Assembly: GCA_036245525.1 (NCBI GenBank)
Contig: BTPG01000001.1
Location: forward strand, 182,325,250-182,389,249
DNA length: 64,000 bases
From: Semisulcospira habei
Lineage: Eukaryota; Mollusca; Gastropoda; Semisulcospiridae
Reading direction: 5' to 3'
Of this stretch, positions 31,051-42,385 are shown piece after piece. The notes beneath the pieces were generated by a model. That model worked only from the letters and a program-made list of their open reading frames with translations, ran no database searches and was not told where the DNA came from. The first letter of the stretch is position 1. The number at the start of each line of letters is the position of its first letter. The translations under genes and the position numbers were made by a program.

Positions 31051-31659
31051 TTACTGACAGGTAATGCCTATGTATTCGTTCAACCCCCTGTACATGTTTG
31101 GCCAAAAATACTTCTGTTTGATGGTGTCGTAAGTCTTGTCAAGGCCCATGTGCCCATTTTTGTCATGATACTGGTTTACGATATGCTCCACCAAATGGGA
31201 TGGCACCACTAATCTGGCTACTGGATCGTCGTCAATATTCGACAAGAAATACAAGACATCTTCTATGAACAAATACCTCCTTTTTACACTGGCCGGTGCT
31301 TCCTCGTTGAGTAGCTGTTCTTTCAACTTAACAATGTCTGGATCCTTGTCTTGCTCCGTGATCATATCAAACCCTGTCACCTCTACCTTTTCTAAAGTTT
31401 CTCTCGGATCATCTGTCTGACAACTTGCAAACTGCTTTGGTCTAAACTGACTAGAATTAATCACCCCTATCTGGAACGCATTGTCGCTCACTTCCGTAAC
31501 TATTTCTTCCGTTTCTTCTGATACTAACTCCTTTCCATCTATTTGCGGCACTCTAGACAACAAATCAGCCAACACATTCTGTGGCCCTGGAATGTACTCT
31601 ATAGTGCAGTTGTACCCTGCGATCCCTAGCGCCCACATCTGAATCTTCTTATTCTGCAT
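31051..31659 (-). pseudogene. RNase H end and integrase zinc-binding region
   Basis: 202 codons. The start (IEYIPGPQNVLADLLSR) is the end of RNase H. A spacer follows, then HLVEHIVNQYHDKNGHMG and YDTIKQKYFWPNM, the H2C2 zinc-binding module of integrase. The frame stops with TAA right after the first Cys pair residue (ITCQ-stop), where the family continues, so this is a point nonsense mutation. Confidence 0.85.
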
Positions 31660-31677
31660 GGGTGACTCTAAGACTTT

Positions 31678-31977
31678 TTACTTCAACGGTTTGTGATCTG
31701 TGCGAACAACGAATTGCGCATTGTGCAAATAGTGGTTTAACTTCTGTAATGCATAATGGATTGCAAATGCTTCCTTTTCTATGGTAGACCACTTCTTCTG
31801 GCTCTGGCTCTGGCTCAACCTATGGGACAGAAAGTAAATAGGCTTTTCTGTCTTGAGTCCTGTGCTGTCCTCACTTTCTTGCGTCAGACACGCCCCGATA
31901 CATGCGTCACTAGCATCCGTGTACAATACATATGGACGTCTCGTGTCCGGATATACCAACAAAGGAACTACTGACAA
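31678..31977 (-). pseudogene. RNase H of the Gypsy element
   Basis: 99 codons with VLYTDASDACIGACL (Asp), STIEKEAFAIHYAL (Glu) and RTDHKPLK (Asp-His). It is in a different phase from the RT. About 90 bases between them (31980-32070) are readable in a third phase, so two frameshifts lie here. Confidence 0.85.
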
Positions 31978-32067
31978 ACTTTGAGAAAATCAAACGCCTG
32001 TTGACACTGATCAGACCATTTAAATCTGGCAAATTTATTTGTCAAATTGATGATAGGTTCAGCCACC

Positions 32068-32931
32068 TCAGAAAAAGTTGGGTATGAACCTGCGATAGTA
32101 TGACATCATTCCAATGACACTGCGACACTCCCTTATACATGTTGGATTCAACAATGTCCGAATTGCTGACACCTTTTCTGGGTCTGGTTTGACTCCTTCC
32201 TTCCCTATCACAAACCCTAAGTATTGTGTTTCTTCGGCGAAGAACTGACATTTCTTCAGTTTCAACTTGAGTTTATGTTGTCTGAGCCTACCGAACACAT
32301 CCTTTATATGCTGATAATGCTGTTCCTTTGTTTCGGAAAAGATAATAATATCATCCATATATGCCAAACAAAATGCTTCTAACCCCATCAACACTGTGTT
32401 TATCAACAGCATGAACACACTGGGTGCCTGGCAAAGTCCAAACGGCATGACTGCAAACTCAAAAAGTCCCTTGTGACAAGCGAAAGCCGTTTTCTCACTA
32501 CTCTCTTGATCCGCCATCTCTACCTGCCAGTATCCTGATTTCATATCTAACCTTGTGAAATATTTTGCCTTCCCCAGCAAGGACAAAATATCGTCTATGA
32601 GCGGTAGTGGATACGACGACTTCTTGGTAATCTCGTTTAGTTTTCGGAAGTCAATGCACAACCTTTTTGAACCATCTTTTTTTGTCACTACTACTAAGCT
32701 GAAAGACCATGGCGACATTGATCTCCTGATGATCCCTGCCTCTAACATATCATCTACTGCTTTGTCTACTATCTCTCTATCCTGCAAGGGAACGCGGTAA
32801 GGTTTCACCCAAGGAGTACTAAAGACTTTAGTACTCCTTGGTTTCACCCTTATTGGAGCGTGGTCTCCAGTGTCTATGCTCATTTTGACAGTGTTGGTGC
32901 GCCCTAAGTCCAGATCGCTACTCGCGAACAA
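32068..32931 (-). pseudogene. Reverse transcriptase of the Gypsy element
   Basis: 287 codons. Seen in order: VVVTKKDGSKRLCIDFRKLN, YFTRLDMKSGYWQV (motif A), FAVMPFGLCQAPSVF, LAYMDDIIIF (catalytic YMDD) and QYLGFVIGKEGV. These are the core motifs of Ty3/Gypsy RT. An in-frame palindromic insertion at 32809-32841 adds about 11 residues near the N-terminus (region STKVFSTPW). The frame ends with a frameshift near 32070. Confidence 0.92.
32809..32841. repeat. Perfect 33 bp palindrome inside the RT frame
   Basis: Two exact 16 bp arms around a single A. The left arm starts CCAAGGAGTACTAAAG. A GGTTTCACCC direct repeat overlaps each end (32801-32810 and 32840-32849). It preserves the reading phase. 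Confidence 0.95.
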
Positions 32932-32996
32932 ATCGGAATGCTCCGATACCAGTTTAGTGACTGTGGACCTGATTGCGTCAGGGGCATCGATTTCTG

Positions 32997-33720
32997 TCAG
33001 ATCAATGGGGGAGCGACTTCTCGTTCTTCCGTTCTGTTAGACACTGACTCTACTTGACTTACGCTGTTTGCCCTGCCTACAACACATCCCCTTTTTAGCC
33101 TGAACGTTTTGTTGGTGTGATTCACGACTAACAATGGAAATGTCCTACCTTTGTTTCTCACTACTCCGCTCATCACAGATAGTCCTGGCTCTTCTGCAAC
33201 AAACCCCCTATCTGTCGCAGAGACTTCTAAACATTCTTCTTTATACATACTGAAGTACTGTGTACTCTTTATTCTAACCTGACAAATATCCACTGTATGT
33301 GGTTTCAATACTTTTGTCTTGTGTACTCTGACTAACGAAGATATGTGCATGTCTTGTTCGTATGGTACATACGCATTCCCGACCCTAACCTTTCTCAAAT
33401 CAAAATAAATGCGTGCTCCGTTCTTATCGAGCCAATCGTTTCCCAAAATGAAATTTCTATTCATCTCTTTCACTACATAAAAACGATGTTTGAACGACTG
33501 CTTTTCAATTTTGAAGTCCAGTTCTATACTGCCCACAACTCCTAGCGCTTCTCCACTGACTGACTGTAGCGATACACTTCTTTTCTCTAGCCTTGGCTTG
33601 TTCTGCAATTTTTCATACGACTTCTTGCTAATCAACGATACTTCCGCCCCTGTATCTATGAGACTTCTAAACTTTTGACTTCCTACCTTAAAGACTATGC
33701 ATTTTGGACTCCCCGCTAAG
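32997..33720 (-). pseudogene. Aspartic protease of the Gypsy element
   Basis: The active-site motif SLIDTGAEVSLI is encoded around 33640-33675, just upstream of the first Met at 33635. The frame then continues to 32997 with NFILGNDWLDKNGARI, the second conserved protease motif. This enzyme cleaves the Gag-Pol precursor. It is read as one phase through the active site. Confidence 0.85.
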
Positions 33721-33849
33721 TCGATGCTAAAGGATCTACTGTTTCACCCGTTCTGCTCACCGGCTTCTCGTGGTGCAGAACGTTCTAGTTTCCCTGTCGC
33801 TCCTGTCCTATCCTAGCCCTACATTCTCTTTGTCAGTGGCCGTAACCCT

Positions 33850-34185
33850 TCACTGCACGTGTTGATACCTTTGCTGTGACAAAGACGACTTTTGCTGACC
33901 GACTGCGTTGATCTGCCTAGCCTTGCAATCGCGTGCCTTGTGGCGTGGTGAACCGCATCGAAAACACGCCCTATCACTAGAGTGATCCACTTCTTTTGCA
34001 GACTGTTGCTGATCTCCATTGAAGGTGGGGATCAGTTTTGAAATGGTTTGTAAATTAACTAAGGATGACAACCTCTCTATCTGACTACCTAATGCGGCCA
34101 ACACCAGGTTAAGTGGGTGTGGTCTTCCTACATCTTCTTGTGCCATTGTCACTACAAATACAAAATATTGCTGGCCCTTACTCAA
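33850..34185 (-). pseudogene. Short gag remnant with one zinc knuckle
   Basis: A 111-codon frame with CFRCGSPRHKARDC, a CCHC nucleocapsid knuckle. Only about 330 bases lie between this frame and the 5' LTR, far less than a usual capsid-encoding gag, so most of capsid and matrix is missing. The upstream part has LERLSSLV-like heptads and TFNGDQQQ, but no capsid major homology region is seen. Confidence 0.7.
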
Positions 34186-34479
34186 AACTGTAGCGATGAC
34201 ACAAAAAGGTCACTCACCTGTTTGTCCAGCATTGGTGATGGTAGTTGTGGCCCGAGGTTGTTTTCGTCTGCGGCTGGCTCCTTCTCAGTCTCGTTTCACG
34301 ATCTTCTGTCTGCCTCTCGTTGCGTCTTCAGTTCTCGGCGTCGTCGTACTTTTGACGTAGCGTCATTCTGCCATCCTCTGCGATAGTTCTGTCTTCCATC
34401 TCGTTCTGGAATCTGCGATTGTTCTGTCTTCCATCTCGTTCTGACATCCAGCGATGGTTCTGCTAAACCCGTTCTGACA

Positions 34480-34513
34480 TCCTGGTCACGCAGCACCAAA
34501 ATTGGTTGTTACG
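34480..34513 (-). promoter_or_regulatory. Candidate primer binding site of the Gypsy element
   Basis: On the minus strand, next to the 5' LTR, the sequence runs ACAACCAATTTTGGTGC then TGCGTGACCAGG. TGGTGCTGCGTG begins about 17 bases after the LTR and has the TGG expected of a site that pairs with a tRNA 3' CCA. I cannot name the tRNA. Confidence 0.4.
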
Positions 34514-35041
34514 TGTTGCACTATGGACACGTAAAACAGCTGAAGTCCAGTGATGGTTTTCTCTCGTGTTTATTTCAGTCTAAAGAGCATTGTCTGGGGT
34601 TGGGCAAGACCAACCACAGACTACAATTCGGTCGTTCTCTCACTAGTTGCTCTCTCTTCTACTTTCGTCCATCTCTCCTTCACTCTCCTCTCGTTGTGTT
34701 CCCTCTCCGTCCCTCTCTCGTTGTGTCTCTGGTTGTGTGTCCCCTCTCGTGTCCCCCAGTATGTATATACCCTTGCCCTTATCAATCATCTTCCCACTTA
34801 GGACCAGTCCATCCTTTAGGGCCGGTCCCGTTACGTGATTAGGGCGTCCCCGCGTGCCGACGGTCCTGTTAATTAGATGCCATCCATTTCCCATATAATA
34901 ACAGTTCCGGAGGGCCGGCCCGTTATCTTGATCAGGGCTGCCCGCGTGTCTGGTAGTTACATACAGACGCTGACCATATGGTACGTGACCGGAAACTACA
35001 TCCGGATGCCGGATGTGGAGGCACGCGTCAGTAGTGTAACA
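34514..35041 (-). repeat. 5' LTR (right in the window)
   Basis: 528 bp, starts TGTTGCACTATGG and ends AGTGTAACA. On the minus strand a TATATACATA box lies near 34770 and an AATAAA near 34570. It carries the TCCATCCTTTAGGGCC segment deleted in the other LTR. Confidence 0.92.
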
Positions 35042-35045
35042 GCCA
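35042..35045. repeat. Target site duplication of the LTR element, right
   Basis: GCCA, matching 28548-28551. Confidence 0.75.
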
Positions 35046-35114
35046 CCGACAATGGCTACTGTCGTGTATTGTTCTGTTCGTATTTTACTTGACAGAAAAC
35101 ATAACACTAACAGG

Positions 35115-35221
35115 GATGCAACTAGGCATTTCCGCAGATGGGTCAAGTGTCCTGTGTTTGCCAACATGAATAGGACATAATGTCCGCCATATAGAAATTT
35201 AATACTGACAAGCAAGAGAAA
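35115..35221 (+). repeat. Dispersed repeat D, copy 2
   Basis: Matches 20936-21042 over its length with about a dozen differences. Confidence 0.75.
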
Positions 35222-36190
35222 TTTGGTTGTGCCACATTAGAATTCACAATTTTGATTATATGCACTGAGAAAGACATTGGATGAGTTCGTTAGTCAGCTT
35301 TGTACCTTTTCAACCTTTTTGAAAATAAAAATTAATTGCAGAAAATTAAGAATCCTCAACTTCTGGAGAAGAATCAGACAGTGACGTTGATGTGAAAACA
35401 TTGAACGCGTCAGTGTTATACAGTGTTCCTAATTGGCGCAAAGCATCCGCTTGTCAGTGTTTTACATGTGTATGGGCTGACGCAATTATCTCTCTCTCTC
35501 TTTGACTTGATTTGGGAAGACAGTCTGTCTATGTTTGTTATGATGTCTGCAAACATACATTTGTCGAAAAGGTGGAAAATGCATGCAAGCTCATTTAGAT
35601 AAATTAAAAAAAGGTTTTGTGGCCATATGTCATCAATTCTTGTTCTTCTTCAGAATGGCTGTGGCTAAGCCAGCCCACAGAATGTATTGAATGGTACGAA
35701 ACGCCGTTGGTCTCAGTCATTTTTTTGTGTGTGCCTTTGTGGGGGCAGGGGGAGGAGGGTGGGGGTGGGGGGTGGGGTGGAGAGAGATGAATCAGGATGA
35801 AACTTAAAAACAGGAATAACTCTGAATATTTCTAAAAGAAAAACTCACGTCAGCTCAAACAATACGGTGGTAGACTTTGGGATGAAATCCTCATCTTGTT
35901 TGTTTATGCCATTTATTAGTATGTAGTCTGGTTGCCATTTAGTGATTTTTAGCATAACCTAAAAAAAATTACCTCATGGATCTGAGCAGTTTTTATATTC
36001 TTTGGCACCTATAGATTACAGATCCAACTGATGACACTCTGTCACTGTTGATGATTTATGATTTGGGTGACATTAAAAGACATAAGTATAATTTTGCTGT
36101 TTGTTTACATGCATATATTATTCAAGATGGCTGCCAAAACACTAAAGATGCCGTAATACTTATTCTGTGCCACAAAGAGCACACATTTTG
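35222..36190. other. Spacer without recognised gene
   Basis: A G-rich run at about 35748-35782 (GGGTGGGGGTGGGG) and short frames only. I see no shared repeat. Confidence 0.55.
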
Positions 36191-36199
36191 TGACAAAAG

Positions 36200-37252
36200 T
36201 ATAAGTTAAGCAATACAATGCAATACAATAATACTTTATTAATCCCTCATGAGGAAATTTGCTGTCTGCCCATACAATACAATACAATAATACAATACAA
36301 TACAATAATACTTTATTAATCCCTCATGGGACATCAAAAAACAAAAACAAACTTATGGTGGATTCCCCCTGTGCTTCTGGTGTCAGCAATGTTGCAGTGA
36401 ACTACTGAAAGGGCTAGTACTAAAGAACTAAAGAATGATGACAGACACTATCTACTGATATTACTGTTGAAAAGGGTAACAGCCTGAGGAACAAAAGAGT
36501 TGGCATAACGTGATGTACTACTTTGGGTACTCGAAGTCTGCAACTTCGTTTGATACGTCTGCTGTCAAATTCATATCTAAGTGGATGTGTTTTGTCATCA
36601 AGAATGTCAGCCAGGTTGTTCATAATCCATCTGTTGTACAGTGTGTCCAAATTATCCTGTGCCCTACCAATCACCCGCCCCCTTTCTGGATTACTTTGTT
36701 AAGGCGATCTTGATCTCTTTTACATAAATTTCTACCCGAGCACATCAGTCCAAAAGTTAGAATGCTTAGAATACTGGAGCAGTTAAACATCTGTAAAAGC
36801 TGAGTGCTTACATGAAATGATCTGAGCTTTCTCAAACAGTAAAGATGGGTATGCATTTTTTTCACAATAGCATCTGTGTTTTGTTTCCAGTTGAGCGCGT
36901 TGTCAAAAAGAACACCTGAATACTTGTAGGACTCTACACGCTCAACTTCTGTTCCCTTGATGACAACAGGACCGGGATGATGTTTGTTATTCCTGAAATC
37001 TATGACCATCTCTTTTGTTTTGCCAACATGTAATTCAAGATAGTTTCTATCGCACCACTCTACAAAGTCATCGATCTTCTGTCTATAGTGTCTGTCGTCC
37101 TCATCTGTAATCTGTCCTGTCAGTGCCGTGTCGTCAGCATATTTGTCCATGACACAGTCGTTATGAGTAGCTCTACAGTCTGCTGTGTACAAAGAAAACA
37201 AAAAAGGCGACAGGATAGTTGCGTGTGGTGCACTGGTGTTGGTATCAAGAAT
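36200..37252 (-). mobile_element. Rex1-like LINE 3' half (minus strand)
   Basis: The 3' end is marked by two tandem copies of AATAATACTTTATTAATCCC with AATAC repeats (36210-36325). On the minus strand this is GGGATTAATAAAGT followed by an ATTGT tail, as in Rex1. The body is a 194-codon RT end. The 5' side is cut at 37252, exactly where LINE copy 2 begins. Confidence 0.8.
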
Positions 37253-37255
37253 CAA
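36671..37255 (-). pseudogene. Rex1-like reverse transcriptase, C-terminal half
   Basis: Contains ILSPFLFSLYTADC, DKYADDTALTG (catalytic YADD), YLELHVGKTKEMVIDFRNNK and VERVESYKYSGVLFDNALNW. These are the order and wording of Rex1-like RTs. Motif A and everything upstream are absent because the element is cut at 37252. The GAPQG box is changed to a SAPHA-like form, so this copy was already decayed. Confidence 0.85.
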
Positions 37256-39686
37256 ATCCCCAAGCTGGGTAAGGATCCTTCCGACCCGGGCAACTACCGG
37301 CCAATCGCTTTGACATCATGTTTATGTAAAACTATGGAACGCTTGGTCAACGCCCGCCTAGTGTGGCATCTTGAGTCGCAGGGTCTCATCACAGACCTCC
37401 AGTGCGGTTTCTGGCGCTTCCGTAGTACAACCGACCATCTAGTCTTCTTTGAGTCATTTATCCGAGATGCTTTTGTCAACAAGCAGCATGTCTGTGCAAT
37501 TTTCTTTGATCTTGAAAAGGCATATGACACTACCTGGAAGTATGGTGTAATGTCTGATTTGTCGGACATGGGTTTTAAAGGGCACCTGCCCATTTTTATT
37601 CACAATTGTTTGTCTTAACAGGTCGTTCCATGTCCGTGTGGGCTCCACCCTCTCTGACTCCTTTGAACAGGAGATGGGTGTCCCGCAGGGCAGCATTTTA
37701 TCTCCTGTTTTATTTAGCATTAAAATAAATAACATTGTAAAGGCCGTCAAGGATGATTCTGAATGCTCTTTGTTTGTGGACGACTTTGCTTTGTGTGCAC
37801 GAGGTCGGGGACTTGTGTCCCTTGAGAGGCGCTTGCAGCTGTGTGTTGATCGCATCTAGGGGTGGGTGTCTCTGAACAGATTCAGGTTCTCGCCCTCCAA
37901 GACAGTCTGTGTGCATTTTACTAACTAGACGAAATTTTTTCCAGAACCTAACCTGAACATTGCTGGAGTGCCAATTAAGGTGGCTGAAGAGGCAAAGTTT
38001 TCGGGGGTCATCTTTGACAAAAGATTGACCTTCTGCAACCATGTTAACTACCTTAGAACCTCTTGTCGGAAGGCCCTCGACATTCTTCGTGTCCTTGGTC
38101 GTACTGACTGGGGTGCAGACCGCATTGTCTTACTTCGACTGTACCGGGCTCTTGTTTGGTCCAAACTGGATTACGGCTCTGTGGTATACAGTTCGGCTTT
38201 TAAGTCTGTTCTACAGCATCTGAACACAATTCACCATCAAGGTCTGCGAATATGTCTGGGAGCCTTCAGGACATCTCCAGTTCCTAGTCTGTATCTCTAT
38301 GCCGAGGCAGGGGAGCCTTCTTTCAGGCTCCGCCGCATCCGCCTCATGCTCAGCTACGGTCTGAAGCTGAAGGCCCATCCAGACAATACTGCCTATGACT
38401 GTGTTTTTAACCCGTCGTTTGTAGAGGTTTACGATGCCCGTCCGGGAGCTGTCCGTCCACTTTCCTTCCATGTTCGACCTCATCTGCAGGCGGCCGGAGT
38501 GGACCTGGACAAAGTTTCGGAATCTCTGCAAAACACATCACTCCACCCTGGCTACTACCAGTTCCTGACATCTTGCTGGACTTGACCTCCCACAAGAAAG
38601 ATTGTACTCCACCAGCCATATACCAACAGAGCCTAAATGAACTCCTTTCAATTTTTCATGGCTATTGTCGTCTTTATACGGATGGGTCCAAGTCTGAGGA
38701 TGGGAGAGTGGCTGCGGCTGCAGTGTCCTCTTGCCATCCTAGACGCCCATTTAAGCTCCGCCTCCCTGACCATTCCTCTGTATTTAGTGAAGAACTGCAG
38801 GCAATTCTGCTGGCACTCAAGCATGCCTATCAGTCTCGGGAAAGGAACTTCCTGATTCTGTCTGACTCTTTTTCTGCCCTGCAGGCCCTTCAGGGCGCGG
38901 GAACAGAGCACCCACTGCTGGTGCAGATTAGAGAGCTCTACGCAGACTTGATGAAGGAATATTATGACATCATTTTTATTTGGGTCCCAGGCCATGTGGG
39001 CATTGAAGGCAACAGAATCGCAGATTCTGCTGCCAACAGTGCCAGCAATGACCCTGTCCCTGATACACAGACTGTTTATAGTGATTTTAAACCTGTGATT
39101 AGTGCGTACATAGCCCGTGAGTGGCAGTCCGAGTGGGACAAAGAGGAAGGGAACAATCTGCATGAAGCTCTTCCTACGGTGTCCAACAGTCTACCTTTCC
39201 ACTGCAGCAGCCGCCGTGAGGAGACTGTCCTTACTCGGCTCCACATCGGGCACACGTATGTTACACACTCTTACTTACTTAAACAGGATGAGCATCCATG
39301 GTGTTTTGCCTGTGATGAGCAATTTTCTGTTCGACACTTTTTGCTGTATTGTGCTGATCTAATTGACACGAGATATAAACACTTCACAGCAGACTCCTTG
39401 AAGGTTTTGTTCCGGGATGTTCCCCCGGACAAAATCTTCAATTTCTTGAGAGAATGCAATATTTTTAACAAGATCTGAGCATTCATAGACTATGTGAATT
39501 TTTTAATTTGCCCTTTTTGAGAATCTGTAGACGTTTCTTTTAAAGACGTGTGACATTTTTAAGCTATATTTACATCTTGTCTTAAGACCTTGCTTTTAGT
39601 CTGGCTGACCAGATTTTTACCCATCCCACCGTGAGATGGCCTTAGTTACCTGCTCGGCGTTAAACCCAAATAACTAACTAACTAAC
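37253..39686 (+). mobile_element. I/Nimb-like LINE, copy 2, 5'-truncated
   Basis: Begins inside ORF2 at the NYRPIALTS region and runs to the TAAC tail. It shares with copy 1 the GAGCAATTTTCTGTTCG-type variant near the 3' end, so it belongs to the copy 1 subfamily. No target duplication is visible: Rex1-like sequence lies on the left and RTE-like sequence on the right. Confidence 0.88.
37255..39478 (+). pseudogene. ORF2 remnant (RT and RNase H) of LINE copy 2
   Basis: Phase 1 (to 37618) covers NYRPIALTS to FFDLEKAYDTTW and ends at a TAA made by a shift near 37614. Phase 2 (37638-37859) has MGVPQGSILSP and SLFVDDF and ends at TAG 37857. Further stops follow (37927). 37968-38585 covers the thumb and linker. 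38573-39478 is an open frame with complete RNase H (YTDGSKSEDG, SDSFSAL, WVPGHVGIEGNRIAD) and the C-terminal CXXC...HFLLYC. The endonuclease is lost by truncation. Confidence 0.88.
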
Positions 39687-39775
39687 CAATTTCATTCTCT
39701 GCTGTTATCTGCTCTGTTCTCTCCCAGAGTCTGACATTGCTGATCTTCTCTGGCCAGTGGATTTTCAAGATTCTT

Positions 39776-40324
39776 CTAAGGCAACTGTTTATGAAGATCT
39801 GTACTCTGTTGACTGGTTTTTGTCAACCTCCAAGTCTCTGCTCCATATAGGAGAACTGCTTTTACGTTTGAGTTGAAAATCCGGACTTTGGTGTGTTGTG
39901 ACAGCTCTCTGGAACTCCACACTTTTTTCAGCTGGAGAAAGGCTGCTCTGGCTTTACCGATTCGTGCTCTGACATCTGCATCAGTGCCACCTTTTTTGTC
40001 AGTGATGCTCCCGAGATAGGTGAAGGACTCCACCTCTTCCAACGGGGTGCCAGCAAGCAAGACTAGTTTTTTCCTGGTTGCGTTCAGCCTCATTGTCTTT
40101 GTTTTCTGTTTGTGGATGGTGAGGCCCACTTCGGATGAGATGTCAGCAAGCCTCGTGGTCTTGTCCTGCATTTGTTGATGAGTGTGTGACAGTAAAGCCA
40201 AGTCGTCTGCAAAATTGAGGTCATCAAGCTGTGTCCACTGTATTCCGCTTCTTCTCTGCTCTGTGGTCCTCTCCATGACCCAGTAGGAAGAGGAACGGAG
40301 ACAGCAAACACCCCTGCCTGACGC
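39776..40324 (-). pseudogene. RTE-like reverse transcriptase, C-terminal part
   Basis: Reads GIQWTQLDDLNFADDLALLS (catalytic FADD), VGLTIHKQKTKTMRLN and VESFTYLGSITDKKGGTD. It then ends in a frameshifted SQQSTDLHKQLP where the related element has TTVNRVQTF. It is adjacent to the left end of the P-like insertion. Confidence 0.85.
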
Positions 40325-40355
40325 CAAAGATAATGGATGACCAAGATTGGACAGT
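40325..40355. repeat. Left terminal inverted repeat of the P-like element
   Basis: 31 bp, exactly complementary to 42590-42620. Confidence 0.95.
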
Positions 40356-41579
40356 GGCACACTTCTTATATTAGCGAAAGCGTACCCGCGGCACGAGTTA
40401 CTTGCCCTGAAAGCGTGTTCGCGGTCAGCGTTCCTTGTGTGTACTGTGTAATATGTCGTAACTTCGGCGTGGCCTTTGCGGAATAAAAATAAATATGCGA
40501 TTGTTTATGCTGGGTTTATACGACTATATTTATATAAAAGCAGTGACTTTATTTCGTTCTGTCTTTTAAATCCTCTATTTTTATTGATTATTCATCTAGA
40601 CAACATATATATATAGATATCTCATGAACAAGCTTGCTGGCCGTTTGTAAAAAAAAAAAAAAATTAATGTGCTTTGGGGGTGCAGATAGGGTGTGTGCAA
40701 AAACATCTATAGAATGAATAAAACATACTCTTTGTGACTTTTGATATGAGTTGTTAGGGAATTCTTTATGCAGTCTTTTCAATGTTTGAAATAACCTCCA
40801 TTCCCACACGCCCCTCCCCCTTTGTTTTGATAGCTTTGTTTAGTTGTAATTTTTGTAAGTTTCATTTCAATGTATTTCTTTTTTTTTTTATGTTTTGTTT
40901 TGTGGTAGACATAATCAGTTGAATGGTTCATTAATCTATTTTGTTGTTTGTTTACATTAATTTTAATATAGTTGTTACATGTAATTGACCATTCCTTTTT
41001 GATATTGTGTGCACGTCGTGGGCAACTCCTATAAAATCTTCGTTCGCGAAGTCAAGCCAAGAGATAAGCATGTACAACAAAAAAAAAAAAAAAACAAAAA
41101 CAACAAACACTGTAATGACAGATTGATACCTTATTAAAACGATACTTTTCGTTTTTAATACACAAGACAGTATTGTGAAAAAAATGTAATAGAATAATAT
41201 ATTTATAAAAGATAAACTCTCATGCACAAAGAAACACAGAACAGAATTGAAAAATGGGTGGGTTGGTGGGAGAGAGAATAATGAGAGTGAAGTGACAGAT
41301 TAAGTGAAAAGCTGAAGAAGAAAATGAAAAGAAAAGAAAGAGAGGAAGGAGATTTGCTAATTGAAATTGTCAACAAACACAATTGTGACTGTTGTGTAAC
41401 ATTGAACAGATTTATTTCTTGTATTCGAGCAATAATGGTAAATGTGGTAAGGTAGCTCAATTCTGTGTGTGTGTTTCAGAGTGTGCATGTGCATATGTAT
41501 ACAGATTTCATTTTGTAAAAACAATAATAATATTACAAACCATTCAGAGATTCTATCTTGCGCCTTTTCTTCTCTTGAG
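40356..41579. other. Non-coding interior of the P-like element
   Basis: AT-rich, with poly-T and poly-A runs and short frames only. On the minus strand an AATAAA (complement of TTTATT at 41411-41416) lies about 165 bases after the THAP stop and could end its transcript. No transposase catalytic motif is seen on either strand. Confidence 0.6.
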
Positions 41580-41814
41580 TCATATTCTGGGTCGTTTCTT
41601 GGGTGATTTTCTGCTGGATTTCAGACGTGGCGGTGCATTTGATACATCAAAAAGTGTGGGCACAGCATTGGGTATCAGCCGATCATTCACTGCAGGTCGA
41701 TAGAACTGACTATCCTCAAAGTGATTCCTACACAGGACACATGAAGCATTCAGCGCCTTGGCAGTCTTGTGCATCAGGTCTTGACGTCTGCAATTCTGTT
41801 TCCAAACATCACAC
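41580..41814 (-). CDS. THAP protein, exon 2
   Basis: After a TTTTTTCAG acceptor (41815-41823 on the minus strand) the exon continues the phase of exon 1. It gives CDVWKQNCRRQDL, then SCVLCRNHFEDSQFY with the last Cys and His of the C2CH zinc site, and LIPNAVPTLFDV, the AVPTIF box that closes a THAP domain. It then has a basic tail (RLKSSRKSPKKRPRI) and a TGA at 41580-41582. Joined to exon 1 it predicts a 122-residue protein with one complete THAP domain and a possible nuclear signal. It would bind DNA, plausibly the element's own ends, but has no catalytic part. Confidence 0.8.
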
Positions 41815-42385
41815 CTGAAAAAATACCAATATAATTTGTGTTATTTTATTATCACACAAAAACTGAAACAACCCATTCCAGGAAGTGGTAGGTGGGGCCA
41901 AGGGGTGGGTTGTTATTAACATTTGAATTAACATTAGCAACCATTGTATCACTAGCAATCTCTACCATTTACCTTTCACTTATAATTATATTCCCATAAA
42001 AAGCAGAGTGCCTACAGTCAGTACCTTTAATTGACATAAGCACAGCAAGTCCAAATTTGAGCAGTCTGCTCATAAACTTGCCACACATACATGTTTTAAA
42101 AGCTCATCTTCATCCTCGTATCTCATTTTCTCAAAACTGTCCTCTGCACCCCTCCAGCCTTTAAACTGATATAACTTCCTCAGTTTTTAAAATACAGGGA
42201 CCATTCTTATGTCGGGAGAGAGCTAGTTGCACGTAGTTTTCATATATAGTCATAACTCCATCAAAGTTCCGACCAAACCCTGGTTTTCTCAGGATGGATC
42301 ACAGATCGCTAACACTGATCGGTAAACACGTGTGCAGAATGATCGGCACCAATACATAAACTTCGAAGAAAAAAAAAAAACTCAC
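41815..42385 (-). other. Intron of the THAP gene
   Basis: 571 bases. It starts GTGAG at 42385-42381 and ends TTTTTTCAG at 41815. Splicing joins ...GCAAG to GTGTGATG, keeping one open phase across the junction (phase 2). It contains short frames only. Confidence 0.75.

Larger units (their letters stand above)
28552..35041 (-). mobile_element. Ty3/Gypsy LTR retrotransposon (minus strand)
   Basis: About 6.5 kb: two long terminal repeats (28552-29049 and 34514-35041), each TG...CA, with a 4 bp duplication GCCA. The internal order on the minus strand is a short gag remnant, protease, RT, RNase H, integrase, then an extra frame. The domain order RT-RNaseH-integrase is that of Ty3/Gypsy. Multiple frameshifts and stops inactivate pol. 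The LTRs are close in sequence but differ by a 28-base deletion in the left one and by small repeat-number changes, so the insertion is not very recent. Confidence 0.92.

Noticed and set aside
34643..35215. 190-codon minus-strand frame across the right LTR
   Set aside because: It reads through LTR sequence; the other LTR breaks the frame and no domain is present.
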